NCBI GenBank assembly: GCA_964438975.1
Contig: CAYTMU010000004.1
Span: 70,471-134,470 of the forward strand
Source of the DNA: Chryseosolibacter sp964438975
GTDB lineage: Bacteria > Bacteroidota > Bacteroidia > Cytophagales > Cyclobacteriaceae
Direction: 5' to 3'
Length of the DNA: 64,000 nt
Shown: positions 35,225 through 44,799 of the stretch, in pieces
How positions within the stretch are numbered: position 1 is the stretch's first letter
Layout: each line of letters opens with the position of its first letter
Program-made: the position numbers and the translations under genes
Notes under the pieces: generated by a model
What the model saw: only the letters and a program-made list of their open reading frames with translations
Told to the model about the DNA's origin: nothing
Database searches by the model: none

Positions 35225-36745
35225 CTATCGCTTTTGCTGAAGGTTAGCTATTATTTCGAATTCATCTTCCAGTTTCGAACTTAGTCGTTCAAAGAACTCA
35301 TAGTATTGAGCGTATATCTTGTGATCCTGATGCCGGGGATGAAATGTTTCATTAAAGGTCACGCTCTTCGCGGCTTCATTCAGGTCTTTATATATACCAA
35401 TATCTGTAGCAGTTAGCAGGAACGCACCCAAGCCTGCGCTGTTCGCTTTATCAATGGTGCTGACAGGTTTGTTGAATATATCCGCGATTAATTGTGAACA
35501 GAACGGTATGGCAGCAAAACTGCCATTTACTGAAAGACTGGTAATAGATCTGTGTTCTTCCACCATTTTCCCGATACTATGGATTTCATATAATATGCCT
35601 TCAATGGTCGCACGTATGAAGTGTTTCCGTTCATGCTTGATATTGATACCGAAATACGAACCCCGTGCATTGGGGTTCCACAACGGAGCACGCTCTCCGA
35701 GCAAATAGGGAAGAAATAGTAACCCGTCTGACCCGACTACGACGCTGGAAGCTTCGTGGATCAGGCTTTCAATCGTGCGCTCCAGGTCAAAGGGACTGTT
35801 AAACTCACCGAATTGATTGGCGAACCATTCAAAGATCACACCGCCACTATTGGTCGGCCCGCCTGAGATATAGTGGTTTTCGGTGAGCAGGTAATTGAAG
35901 AAGCGCTGTCGTTCATCACGGAGCACCTGTTTGCCAACCACCCGTACGGCGCCACTGTCTTCGATGGTGATGGTGGCTTTGTCTTCGCTCCAGACTCCGG
36001 CACCTAACGTAGCCATACAACCGTCACTTGATCCTATCATTATCCGGGTGTTACTCGAAAGACCCAGCGAACTTTGATATTCCCGCCTGAGTTTGCCAGG
36101 TGGGGTAAAGACAGAGCACAGTGTTGGCAAGCGGTCGGGATTGATTCCCGCATAATCCAGTGCATTGGTTTCCCACTTGTGCGTGTGAATGTTTAGCAAC
36201 CCTGTAGCGGAAGCGAGGCTATAATCGATGGCGTATTCACCCGTCAATTGTTGAATGATATAGCTCTTGAGGGTGAGAAACTTTTGCGCCTGTGAAAATC
36301 GCTGTGGGTCATTGGCTTTTAGCCACGCGATCTTCAGAAGGGGAGACATGGGGTGGATAGGGGTGCCGGTAGCTTCGTAAAGTACCTTGCCCAGGGAAGA
36401 ATTCTTCAACTCCTGGGATTCTTTTTTTCCACGATTGTCGGCCCATGTAATGACCTTCCCCAGAGGATCTCCATGCGCATCAATGGCGAGCAGGCTATGC
36501 ATGGAGGCGAGGAAGCAGATGGTTTGCACCTGATACTTTTGTGGATGTAGCTTTTCTGCAATAAGATTTTTGAGCACATACAGCATAGTAATAAGTATCT
36601 GCTCCGGATCCTGTTCGCTGTAGTCGGGTTCGCTATGGAACGTAGGATATGATGCTTTGGCGTAACTGATGATATTGCCCTTCAGGTCAAAGGCAAAAAG
36701 TCGCACGCCATTTGTTCCTAGTTCGATGGTTATGATGCATTCCAT
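35225..36745 (-). CDS. FGGY family carbohydrate kinase, gluconokinase-like
   Basis: 506 residues. The FGGY fold is shown by the N-terminal ELGTNGVRLFAFD, the sugar-site ATGTPIHPMSPLLKIAWL block typical of gluconokinases, GSSDGCMATLGAG, and the C-terminal LSVNGSFAAIPFCSQLIADI and NSAGLGAFLLTATD. It phosphorylates a sugar or sugar acid with ATP in the cytoplasm. It sits 12 bp after the AraC gene and 9 bp before the transporter gene. The order suggests phosphorylation of an imported aldonate or aldose. Which sugar cannot be decided. Confidence 0.88.
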   Translation of the reverse strand: MECIITIELGTNGVRLFAFDLKGNIISYAKASYPTFHSEPDYSEQDPEQILITMLYVLKNLIAEKLHPQKYQVQTICFLASMHSLLAIDAHGDPLGKVITWADNRGKKESQELKNSSLGKVLYEATGTPIHPMSPLLKIAWLKANDPQRFSQAQKFLTLKSYIIQQLTGEYAIDYSLASATGLLNIHTHKWETNALDYAGINPDRLPTLCSVFTPPGKLRREYQSSLGLSSNTRIMIGSSDGCMATLGAGVWSEDKATITIEDSGAVRVVGKQVLRDERQRFFNYLLTENHYISGGPTNSGGVIFEWFANQFGEFNSPFDLERTIESLIHEASSVVVGSDGLLFLPYLLGERAPLWNPNARGSYFGINIKHERKHFIRATIEGILYEIHSIGKMVEEHRSITSLSVNGSFAAIPFCSQLIADIFNKPVSTIDKANSAGLGAFLLTATDIGIYKDLNEAAKSVTFNETFHPRHQDHKIYAQYYEFFERLSSKLEDEFEIIANLQQKR

Positions 36746-36757
36746 ATCCTAAGTTTT

Positions 36758-37651
36758 TTAATCTCGTTTTCTGTATTCGCCGGGAGTGTACCCGGTTAAC
36801 TTCTTGAATGTAGTTGAGAAGTGCTGAGAAGAGTAGAAGCCAGTATCTAATGCGATATCGGTTACTTTCATATTTTGTTTTTTGAGCAGCTTCATGGCTT
36901 CTGAAATTCTGATATTGATGAGGTAGTTAAGTGGTGAAAAGCCTGTATGGTTTTTAGCCTTCTCTGTAAACGCTGTTGTCCCGAGGCCGACCATGGCTGC
37001 CATTTCTTCGACTGTCCATTGATGAGCGAGGTTTTCCCGAAGGGCTTGTTCAAGTTTGATAATTGCTTGCGAGAAATCGCGCTGTCGGATATTCTGGAAT
37101 GTCGATTGACGCGCAATGGAAATCATGAGTTCATCAATGAGTTGGTTCACCCGGGTGGTATATCCGATCTGCTGTTGAAAAAGTTCTGTTTGAATTAATT
37201 GGAGAATGGTGTTTACTGCCTTCATCTTCACTAGTACCGGAGTATGTCTTAGGTGAAGAATTCTGCCGATCGTCAGTCTCTCACTTTCGGATAGTCCGCT
37301 CCACTTTCCCAGCACCAACCGCATAGTAGATTCAATACGATCGACTTGTATATTGATCCAGGAGAGCGTTCCGATGTCCAGAAAATCATGCTTGCCTTGG
37401 AAGGACTGCCCGGGAAGGATGACGGCTACGTCTCCTGGATAGAGAATGTAGTGCTTGTTCTGTAGAACCCACTCGAACTTTCCTTCCAGTACATAGTAGA
37501 TGCGTATGCACTCAGAAGTATGCAGGCAAAGGGATTTTAATTGAATGTTTGTGATCTTCCTGATTCCAAACTCGAGAACGTGAGGAAATCCCTGTAGTTC
37601 TTTTGAATGTGCATGGTGTAGGAAGAACTGATTCATGACAGGGTTGTGCAA
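36758..37651 (-). CDS. AraC-family transcriptional regulator
   Basis: 297 residues. The N-terminal half is a cupin-like sensor domain (YYVLEGKFEWVLQNKHYILY, GDVAVILPGQSFQGKH). The C-terminal half has two helix-turn-helix units (WTVEEMAAMVGLGTTAFT and VTDIALDTGFYSSQHFSTTF). The start may instead be the Met at 37636. It is first in its operon and divergent from SusC, so it most likely controls both arms of the locus in response to a sugar or sugar acid. A promoter with an overlapping palindrome lies just upstream. Confidence 0.93.
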   Translation of the reverse strand: MHNPVMNQFFLHHAHSKELQGFPHVLEFGIRKITNIQLKSLCLHTSECIRIYYVLEGKFEWVLQNKHYILYPGDVAVILPGQSFQGKHDFLDIGTLSWINIQVDRIESTMRLVLGKWSGLSESERLTIGRILHLRHTPVLVKMKAVNTILQLIQTELFQQQIGYTTRVNQLIDELMISIARQSTFQNIRQRDFSQAIIKLEQALRENLAHQWTVEEMAAMVGLGTTAFTEKAKNHTGFSPLNYLINIRISEAMKLLKKQNMKVTDIALDTGFYSSQHFSTTFKKLTGYTPGEYRKRD

Positions 37652-37684
37652 GCACGGCTAGACCATTATGGAGCTCGGTTTGAG

Positions 37685-37721
37685 CAAATCTGGAGAAAAA
37701 CAATTGTAACCGCAAGGTTAC
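37685..37721 (-). promoter_or_regulatory. Candidate promoter and palindromic operator for the AraC operon
   Basis: On the minus strand TTG (37715-37713), a 20-nt spacer and CAGATTTG (37692-37685) match the Bacteroidota consensus with one mismatch. The palindrome GTAACC-GCAA-GGTTAC at 37706-37721 overlaps the -33 box, as an autoregulatory operator would. The 238-bp divergent region 37652-37889 also must hold the SusC promoter, which I could not locate securely. Confidence 0.5.
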
Positions 37722-37889
37722 TCGTCATCATTTATATCGACATCGCAAACGAGTGTAAAAATCACCGATGTTAATTTTTGGAAGTTCTTGTGGCGGGATT
37801 TGGGAATCTTGCGCTGGTTGGAGGAGTAGTGGATTCGTTCGCAACCCTTCTGAAAATTGAGTTTGACCCTAAACTAACCCAAATAATAT

Positions 37890-40800
37890 ATGACAAAATG
37901 CTACCTGCTTATTCTGTCCGGCATACTGGCAACAGTGTGTTTTCATACGGAGGTCTTGGCGAGAGACTATCGTATGATCGGTTATGAGAAATTGCTCGAT
38001 GCGCAACAACAAGTTCGCGGTAAAGTTACCGATGAGAACGGGATGGATTTTCCCGGCGTCAACGTCGTTGTTAAAGGAACTACGGCCGGGACCGTAACCG
38101 GTGCCGATGGATCGTACGCACTTGATGTCGCCAGTGGAGCCAGTACGCTTGTGTTCTCCTTTGTTGGTTACACCACCACGGAAGTGGAGATCAGTGGTCA
38201 GACGGTCATCAATACGACACTGGCCCCCGACGTCAGTTCATTGGAGGAGGTTATAGTAACGGCACTGGGTGTGCGGAAGGAATCCAAAAAGCTTGGATAC
38301 TCAGCGACTGCTGTGAACACGGATGAATTGGTTAGTCAGCGTACCACCAATGTCATGGAGTCACTTGTTGGCAAAGTAGCCGGACTAAGCATATCTCCTC
38401 CCTCGGCAGGAGCCGGTTCGAGTACGCAGATACGACTCCGCGGTCAGGCGTCTTTTGCTGGAGGTAATAATTCGCCGTTGTTTGTAATCAATGGTTTGCC
38501 GATGAACCAGGACGCCAGAGGTACTAATGGTGCCGGAGCGGTGGCACAACGCGACCGTGGTGATAACCTGCAAAATATAAATCCGGATGATATTGAAAGC
38601 ATGACTGTGCTAAAGGGGGCGACGGCTGCGGCCATTTATGGTGCGCGCGCTGCTAATGGGGCAATTATCATTACCACGAAATCGGGTCAGAAAGATAGAG
38701 GGCTTGGAGTAGAGATTACCTCGAGTTTCACCGCATCTCAGGCAATCAACTTTTTGGATGAGATTATTCAGACTGAGTATGGAATGGGAAGGTTTGGCGA
38801 GAAGCCAACTACTCAGGGTATCGCGCAGGATCATGGGCACTTCTCGTGGGGTGCGAGACTGGATGGTCAGCCAACCATGAACTTCGATGGTGTGATGAGG
38901 CCTTACTCGGCAAATCCGAACAACCTGTTCGACTTCTTGCGGACCGGAACCAATTTCACCAACACAATTGGTTTATCCGGTGGCGGTGCTAATGGCAGTT
39001 TCAGAGTCTCATTCTCGAATGCCGATAGCAAGGGTATTGTGCCTAATAATGAATATAAGAAGCGAATTTTCAACTTGGGAATGAATCAGAATATCACGCC
39101 CAAGCTAAAGTTGTCGATGAATATCAACTATGCAAACGAAGAGAATATTAACCCTCCGGCAATTGGAACGCAGGGTGAAGGTGTTGTGAATTTTTTTACC
39201 CGGGTTGCAAGCTCAACACCGCTCGAGGCCTACCGGGAAAGCGCAATTGATCCCGCCACTGGTGCGGAATACAAGACAAGCGGATTCCTGGGTACCGTTA
39301 ACAATCCCTACTATCCTATTCAACGTGGCCAGTTCTTCAATGATGATAGAAACCGCCTTCTCGGTACTGCTACATTGAGGTATAACCTGACCGACTGGCT
39401 GTATATACAGGGCCGGTATAATTATGATTACTCGACCAACTTTATGGAGTGGAATGCGTTGAATGGAACCGGCGCGACCGTTTTGCTGGACGGGAATACC
39501 GGGTTTTACCGGGGTCGCTATGACATTGAACAGGGTGAATCAAGAGACGTTAATGCCGACTTTTTGTTTGGAGGTAATAAGGAGTTTGGGAAGTTGTCGA
39601 TTGATGCCAGTGTCGGTGGTAATACATGGCGCTCGCAATGGCATAGGAATTCCCAGTTTTCAAGACTCTTTGTTGTGCCGAACCTTTACTCTATCAAGAA
39701 TGGTACAGCCTGGGGTACTGACGATGCCGGCTTCCAGCCATATTTGTTCAGCAAGAGCAGGATCAATTCGTTGTACGGCTGGGCCGAGTTTGGATATAAC
39801 GGCATGCTTTACCTGAATTTTACAGGCAGGCAGGATTGGTTCTCCGTATTGAATCCTGATATGAACAGCATCTTCTATCCATCTGTATCAGGAAGCTTCA
39901 TCTTCTCCGAGGTGATGACTGATCAGAACTGGCTTTCTTACGGTAAGCTTCGCGTCTCATGGGCGCAGGTAGGGTCCGCTAATAGTGTAGATCCCTATGC
40001 TGGGCTTTTGACCTATGCTATCAATCCTCAGTTTAACGGTCAGACAACGGCGGGAGTAAGTGGAGAATTTGCTCCGAATCCTTTCCTGCAGCCGTTTTCC
40101 GTCACGGAAAAGGAAATCGGACTTGAATTGCGATTACTAGATAACAGGGTGTTAGTGGATGTTGCGGCTTTCGACAAGGTCACTACTGATCAGATCATGG
40201 ACGTAGCTCTCTCCAACACCTCTGGCTACAACAGGTCCAAGCAGAATATCGGATCATTGAAAAATAGCGGTCTCGAAACGATGATTGAAGTTAATGCTGT
40301 AAAGAACAACAACTTCAGCTGGACGACATCCTGGAACAATACATACCTTGCGACCAAGGTCCTTGATGTAGGTAATGAGAGCGGAACGTTTATGCTCATT
40401 CGATTCAACGACACAGGGAACGAGTTCCTTGGTGAACTGCGATACACAGAAGGCATGGCGATGAACCAGTTGTACGTAAGATCGTACCGGAGAAACGCAA
40501 ATGGTGAGATCGTCGTGAATGATGATGGCCGGTTACTGGCAACTAACGGTGATACCCCCGGTGCAGAAAAGACAAACGGGTTCCTGCCAATCGGAAGTTC
40601 AATCCCCAAATACATAGGTGGGTGGAATAACACCTTCACCTATAAAAACGTTACACTCGGTGTATTTATCGACTACAGGTTTGGCGGCATGGTTATGTCA
40701 TCCACGCTTTTGAACCTGACAAGACAAGGTCACTCCACGCTTTCGTTGGAAGGGCGCAGACAAGGTGAAGAGGGTCTGGTGTTCCCGGCTGTTTATGAAA

Positions 40801-41150
40801 GTTCCGGGCTTCCCAATACTACCTCAGTTACTGATTTGCAAGGCTTCTACGCTGACTATCGCGGTCTTCAAATCGGAGATCCATTTGTGTTCAAATCAGA
40901 TTTCATCAAACTGAGAAGCATCTCGCTTGGCTATAACCTTACTGGACTGGTTAGCAAGTCGCCGAGCCTGAGTTTCGTGAAAGGGCTGTCGTTGACTGCT
41001 GCCTGTAGGAATGTCGCGATTTTGCATAAGGATCTGCCTGGTCTTGATCCGGAATCGATGCAATCTTCCGGCGACACCCGGGCGGGTTACGAGAACTCAG
41101 CGTTGCCCACTAGCCGCAGTTACAACGTAAGCCTAAACATTAGATTCTAA
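37890..41150 (+). CDS. SusC/RagA-type TonB-linked outer-membrane transporter
   Basis: 1086 residues. Signal peptide MTKCYLLILSGILATVCF followed by a CarboxypepD_reg-like domain (about 42-112: VRGKVTDENGMDFPGVNVVV, DGSYALDVASGASTLVFSFV). The SusC signature region VIVTALGVRKESKKLGYS lies at 121-138. The plug domain (VMESLVGKVAGLSI, IESMTVLKGATAAAIYGARA) and a long beta-barrel ending SRSYNVSLNIRF follow. It imports oligosaccharides across the outer membrane with energy from TonB. There is no STN domain, so it is not coupled to a sigma/anti-sigma pair; the divergent AraC regulator is the likely control. SusD follows 4 bp later. Confidence 0.95.
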   Translation: MTKCYLLILSGILATVCFHTEVLARDYRMIGYEKLLDAQQQVRGKVTDENGMDFPGVNVVVKGTTAGTVTGADGSYALDVASGASTLVFSFVGYTTTEVEISGQTVINTTLAPDVSSLEEVIVTALGVRKESKKLGYSATAVNTDELVSQRTTNVMESLVGKVAGLSISPPSAGAGSSTQIRLRGQASFAGGNNSPLFVINGLPMNQDARGTNGAGAVAQRDRGDNLQNINPDDIESMTVLKGATAAAIYGARAANGAIIITTKSGQKDRGLGVEITSSFTASQAINFLDEIIQTEYGMGRFGEKPTTQGIAQDHGHFSWGARLDGQPTMNFDGVMRPYSANPNNLFDFLRTGTNFTNTIGLSGGGANGSFRVSFSNADSKGIVPNNEYKKRIFNLGMNQNITPKLKLSMNINYANEENINPPAIGTQGEGVVNFFTRVASSTPLEAYRESAIDPATGAEYKTSGFLGTVNNPYYPIQRGQFFNDDRNRLLGTATLRYNLTDWLYIQGRYNYDYSTNFMEWNALNGTGATVLLDGNTGFYRGRYDIEQGESRDVNADFLFGGNKEFGKLSIDASVGGNTWRSQWHRNSQFSRLFVVPNLYSIKNGTAWGTDDAGFQPYLFSKSRINSLYGWAEFGYNGMLYLNFTGRQDWFSVLNPDMNSIFYPSVSGSFIFSEVMTDQNWLSYGKLRVSWAQVGSANSVDPYAGLLTYAINPQFNGQTTAGVSGEFAPNPFLQPFSVTEKEIGLELRLLDNRVLVDVAAFDKVTTDQIMDVALSNTSGYNRSKQNIGSLKNSGLETMIEVNAVKNNNFSWTTSWNNTYLATKVLDVGNESGTFMLIRFNDTGNEFLGELRYTEGMAMNQLYVRSYRRNANGEIVVNDDGRLLATNGDTPGAEKTNGFLPIGSSIPKYIGGWNNTFTYKNVTLGVFIDYRFGGMVMSSTLLNLTRQGHSTLSLEGRRQGEEGLVFPAVYESSGLPNTTSVTDLQGFYADYRGLQIGDPFVFKSDFIKLRSISLGYNLTGLVSKSPSLSFVKGLSLTAACRNVAILHKDLPGLDPESMQSSGDTRAGYENSALPTSRSYNVSLNIRF

Positions 41151-41154
41151 GATT

Positions 41155-42723
41155 ATGAAAACAGTAAAGCAATATATATTAACCGGAATAGTCTTGCTGT
41201 CGCTCGGGAGTTGCGATAAGGACTTCGTCGAGATCAACACGGATCCCTATGCAGTGACATCATCTGACCCTGCTCTTCTTTTTGCAGGAGCGCAGCGAAC
41301 ACCTCTTGGAAACTGGTCGGCAGAGCATACCATTGTGCAACACTTTGTATGCCCCTATAACGATGGCGCCACTCTGGGTTTCAATTTCAACGCAGATATT
41401 GACCTCAATTGCAGCACTAACTGGAATGCGGCGTATCCTGGACCTGTGAGAAATCTGACTCAGGCGTTGCGCTTGCTCGGGGATGACACAGACCGGGTAA
41501 ACCTGCGCAGTATGATTCGGATCTGGAAAGCACAGACGTTCATGGGTCTTGTCGATACCTACGGGGATGTACCCTACTTTGAGGCTGGAAAGGCCGTTAG
41601 TGATGTTATATTTTTTCCGGAGTATGACGATGATGCTCTTATCTATGATGACCTGTATAAGGAGATCAAGGAATCCCTGGCGGCACTCAGTCCGTCGGGA
41701 GACTATGTGTCTGCTGACCTGTTCTACGGAGCAAACGCACATCCCTCTACCAGTACGTCGACCGCAGCAGACCAGGTAGCCAAATGGAAAAAGCTTGGTA
41801 ATTCTCTGTTGCTGAGACTGGGGATGCGCTATACAAAACTTAACGCAGCAAAGGCTAAGAGCATTGTTGAAGAAGCATTTGCAGGGGGAGTAATGACCTC
41901 TAATGCAGATAACGCTTTTGTAAAATATGATGGCGCAACCTATGTGCACGAGGATAACAACGGGCTTCGGAATTTTTCACATTTTAACTATGCAGCTGAG
42001 CCTTTTGTTGATCAACTGAAATCAACCAACGATCCCCGGGCCCAGTATATGATTGCCACGTACGAGAATGCAGGTCAGATTGCCAATGACCCAAATCCGG
42101 ATACGGATCTCGCGAATCAATTTGGGGCGCCTGTTGGGGTTACCAATAATATTATCAGCAGTGACCCTGCATATCGTGGAGTAAACCCGCTTGGCGGACT
42201 TAACTACTCTCAGATAAATATTCATTCGGTTGCAGCGCCCGATGCGCCGAGTTTCTATGTAACGTATGCTCAGACATCACTCCTGTTAGCGGAAGCAGCT
42301 CAAAGAACCTGGGTCTCCGGGACGGCAAGGAGCTATTACGAAAACGCAGTATTGGCTGACATGGCTGTGTATTCCCTGTATCCATCTACAGCCGTGATCT
42401 CTGGTGGAGATGCCCAGGCTTATCTGAACAATGCGAATGTCGATTTCACTTTGGCGACAAACGACGCGGAGGCATTTGACTTGATCAACACGCAGTACTG
42501 GCTGGTGAACTTCCGCAATGGAGTTGAGGCATTTGCCAATTTCAGAAGAAGTGGTCTTCCTGCACTGAGTCCCAATTTGGCCAATAGTAACCTGGGCGGC
42601 GGATTCGCAAGAAGGATGTCTTACCCCGATGTTGAGGGATCCACTAACAACGCTAACTATGTAGCATCATCTACGGCGATTGGAGGCGATAATCTGACGA
42701 GTAGGGTATTTTGGGATAATTGA
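41155..42723 (+). CDS. SusD/RagB-type surface glycan-binding lipoprotein
   Basis: 522 residues. MKTVKQYILTGIVLLSLGSC is the lipoprotein signal (lipobox LGSC). The sequence fits the SusD_2 group: DKDFVEINTDPYAVTSSDPA after the cysteine, the TPR core around MIRIWKAQTFMGLVDTYGDVPY, KWKKLGNSLLLRLGMRYTKL and LLLAEAAQRTWVSG. SusD caps the SusC barrel and binds the incoming glycan. It is 4 bp after SusC. The ligand is unknown, but the neighbours point to a glycan containing sugar acids or esters. Confidence 0.93.
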   Translation: MKTVKQYILTGIVLLSLGSCDKDFVEINTDPYAVTSSDPALLFAGAQRTPLGNWSAEHTIVQHFVCPYNDGATLGFNFNADIDLNCSTNWNAAYPGPVRNLTQALRLLGDDTDRVNLRSMIRIWKAQTFMGLVDTYGDVPYFEAGKAVSDVIFFPEYDDDALIYDDLYKEIKESLAALSPSGDYVSADLFYGANAHPSTSTSTAADQVAKWKKLGNSLLLRLGMRYTKLNAAKAKSIVEEAFAGGVMTSNADNAFVKYDGATYVHEDNNGLRNFSHFNYAAEPFVDQLKSTNDPRAQYMIATYENAGQIANDPNPDTDLANQFGAPVGVTNNIISSDPAYRGVNPLGGLNYSQINIHSVAAPDAPSFYVTYAQTSLLLAEAAQRTWVSGTARSYYENAVLADMAVYSLYPSTAVISGGDAQAYLNNANVDFTLATNDAEAFDLINTQYWLVNFRNGVEAFANFRRSGLPALSPNLANSNLGGGFARRMSYPDVEGSTNNANYVASSTAIGGDNLTSRVFWDN

Positions 42724-42790
42724 CAATTTGCCAAGGTCAGCTAGAGTAAGCAATTAGTTGATAATCTGACAGTTAAAAGTGATAATAGCG

Positions 42791-42814
42791 CAGCATGGTT
42801 GCAAGGCCATGCTG
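42791..42814. repeat. Hairpin after the SusCD pair
   Basis: Arms CAGCATGG and CCATGCTG enclose an 8-nt loop, 67 bp after the SusD stop, followed by GGCGTTTGTC. Only a weak T-run follows, so it may be an incomplete terminator or an mRNA-end stabilising hairpin for susCD. Confidence 0.5.
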
Positions 42815-42819
42815 GGCGT

Positions 42820-42849
42820 TTGTCAGGACCTCTGTCCTGTCTATTTTTG
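42820..42849 (+). promoter_or_regulatory. Promoter for the dehydratase-esterase operon, with a palindrome in its spacer
   Basis: TTG at 42820-42822, a 19-nt spacer and TATTTTTG at 42842-42849 match the Bacteroidota consensus exactly. The spacer contains the perfect inverted repeat CAGGAC-CTCT-GTCCTG (42824-42839), placed where a bound repressor would block RNA polymerase. The dehydratase ATG is 148 nt downstream of the -7 box, leaving a long leader without a recognised riboswitch. Confidence 0.65.
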
Positions 42850-42997
42850 CGCTGCTATTGCTTTTCGATTGGCCATGAGAAGCTGCTTGCGTAGGATGGA
42901 AGCAGTTTTCCTTTGTGAGTAAAGTCTTATTGGTGAAGCGAGTAGATAATTGGATCCAATGAAATAGTTAAAATAAATGGTTTAATGTAATACGAAC

Positions 42998-44710
42998 ATG
43001 GCGTACAGGAGCTCAGAGTGGTTTGGTAAGAAAGATAAAATGGGTTTTATCTATAGGAGTTGGATGAAGAACCAGGGTTTCCCGGAAGATTTATTTGATG
43101 GTCGACCAGTAATAGGTATTTGCAATACATGGTCTGAATTGACACCCTGCAACGCGCACTTGCGTGGCATAGCCGAGTCGGTCAAGCGGGGAGTTTTTGA
43201 GGCGGGCGGATTTCCGTTGGAGTTCCCTATCATGTCATTAGGGGAAACACTGATGAAACCGACAGCCATGTTGTTCAGGAACCTGGCGAGTATGGATGCT
43301 GAAGAGTCAATCCGCGGCAATCCGATTGATGGGGTAGTATTGCTTACTGGTTGTGATAAAACTACGCCTTCCACGCTGATGGGAGCATCCAGCGTAGACC
43401 TTCCTACGCTTGTCGTGCCAGGTGGGCCGATGTTGAATGGAAAGTACCAGGGCCAGGACATTGGCTCGGGTACTTCGGTCTGGAAACTGACGGATGATCT
43501 GAAAACGGCTAGGATCACGTATGACGAATACGCACATGCTGAGAGCTGTATGTCGCGCAGCCCGGGTCATTGTATGACCATGGGCACGGCGTCTACGATG
43601 GCGTGTATGGTAGAGGCCCTGGGAATGACCTTGCCGGAAGCCGCGGCCATACCAGCCGTTGATTCGCGGCGGAAAGTATTAGCACAACTTTCGGGAAGAA
43701 GGATTGTGGAAATGGTGAAAGAGGATTTGAAGATCTCAAAGATCCTTACGCGCAAGGCTTTCGAGAATGCTATCAAAGTAAACGCAGCTATCGGAGGCTC
43801 TTCTAACGCGCTGATCCATCTTACGGCTATCGCTGGCAGGGTTGGTGTCGAACTGGATCTGGAAGATTTTGACAGACTTGGCAGTAAGATACCGCTGTTG
43901 CTAAATCTCATGCCGTCGGGTAAGTTCCTGATGGAGGACTTTTACTACGCGGGAGGACTGCCCGTAGTGATCAGTCAACTGAAGGACCAACTTCATATGG
44001 ATGTGCTTACCGTGAACGGAAAAACACATGCTGAAAATGCACAAGGCAGGGCCACGTGTTACAATAGCGAAGTTATTGCCGATTACAAAAGTCCGTTTAT
44101 TCCCGAGGCAGGGATAACTGTGCTGAAAGGAAATCTTGCGCTCAATGGTGCAGTGATCAAGCCCTCGGCCGCAACGCCGACTCTGATGAAGCATAAAGGT
44201 CGGGCAGTCGTGTTTGAAAACATAGAGGATTATCATCAACGTGTGGACGATCCGGATCTCGATATTGATGAGTCGTGTGTGATGGTATTGAAGATGGTCG
44301 GCCCGGTAGGTTATCCAGGTATGCCCGAGGTAGGTAATATGGTATTGCCTAAGAAACTCCTGGACAAAGGTGTAACCGATATGGTTCGTATTTCCGATGG
44401 ACGGATGAGCGGTACTGCCTACGGGACCGTCGTATTGCACGTATCTCCTGAGTCGGCTGTTGGCGGCAATCTTGCTTTGGTTCGCGATGGTGATATGATC
44501 GAACTGGATGTCGAAGCGAAACGGATCCATCTCGATGTTTCCGAAGAAGAACTTGGAAGACGGAGGCAGAACTGGAAGCAGGCTGAACCGGTAGTAGATC
44601 GGGGCTATGTAAACCTATATGTAAAACACGTACAACAATCAGACAGAGGCGCTGACCTTGATTTCCTGGTTGGTAAGTCCGGGTCGAAAGTAACACGCGA
44701 TTCTCATTGA
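42998..44710 (+). CDS. IlvD/Edd-family aldonate dehydratase (arabinonate/xylonate type)
   Basis: 570 residues. Family landmarks are GICNTWSELTPCN at 40-52, TGCDKTTPSTLMGA at 117-130 and SPGHCMTMGTASTM at 188-201. The cysteines C51, C119 and C192 have spacings of 68 and 73, the same as in the [2Fe-2S] L-arabinonate dehydratase of Rhizobium, as I recall it. The C-terminal SDGRMSGTAYGTVVLHVSPE carries the catalytic serine region. The enzyme removes water from an aldonate to give a 2-keto-3-deoxy acid, in the cytoplasm (no signal peptide). It has its own promoter and is followed by the exported esterase. The exact aldonate is inferred from subfamily only. Confidence 0.88.
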   Translation: MAYRSSEWFGKKDKMGFIYRSWMKNQGFPEDLFDGRPVIGICNTWSELTPCNAHLRGIAESVKRGVFEAGGFPLEFPIMSLGETLMKPTAMLFRNLASMDAEESIRGNPIDGVVLLTGCDKTTPSTLMGASSVDLPTLVVPGGPMLNGKYQGQDIGSGTSVWKLTDDLKTARITYDEYAHAESCMSRSPGHCMTMGTASTMACMVEALGMTLPEAAAIPAVDSRRKVLAQLSGRRIVEMVKEDLKISKILTRKAFENAIKVNAAIGGSSNALIHLTAIAGRVGVELDLEDFDRLGSKIPLLLNLMPSGKFLMEDFYYAGGLPVVISQLKDQLHMDVLTVNGKTHAENAQGRATCYNSEVIADYKSPFIPEAGITVLKGNLALNGAVIKPSAATPTLMKHKGRAVVFENIEDYHQRVDDPDLDIDESCVMVLKMVGPVGYPGMPEVGNMVLPKKLLDKGVTDMVRISDGRMSGTAYGTVVLHVSPESAVGGNLALVRDGDMIELDVEAKRIHLDVSEEELGRRRQNWKQAEPVVDRGYVNLYVKHVQQSDRGADLDFLVGKSGSKVTRDSH

Positions 44711-44799
44711 TTGCATCCGGGACTACCGAAGGAACATATGTGAGCAAGCAGCTAAGTGCCGGCATCGGATCGAGTATGACCATTGGAGATATTTTGCAA

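Noticed and set aside
43901..44530. Minus-strand frame of 209 codons
   Set aside because: Antisense to the IlvD/Edd-type dehydratase.
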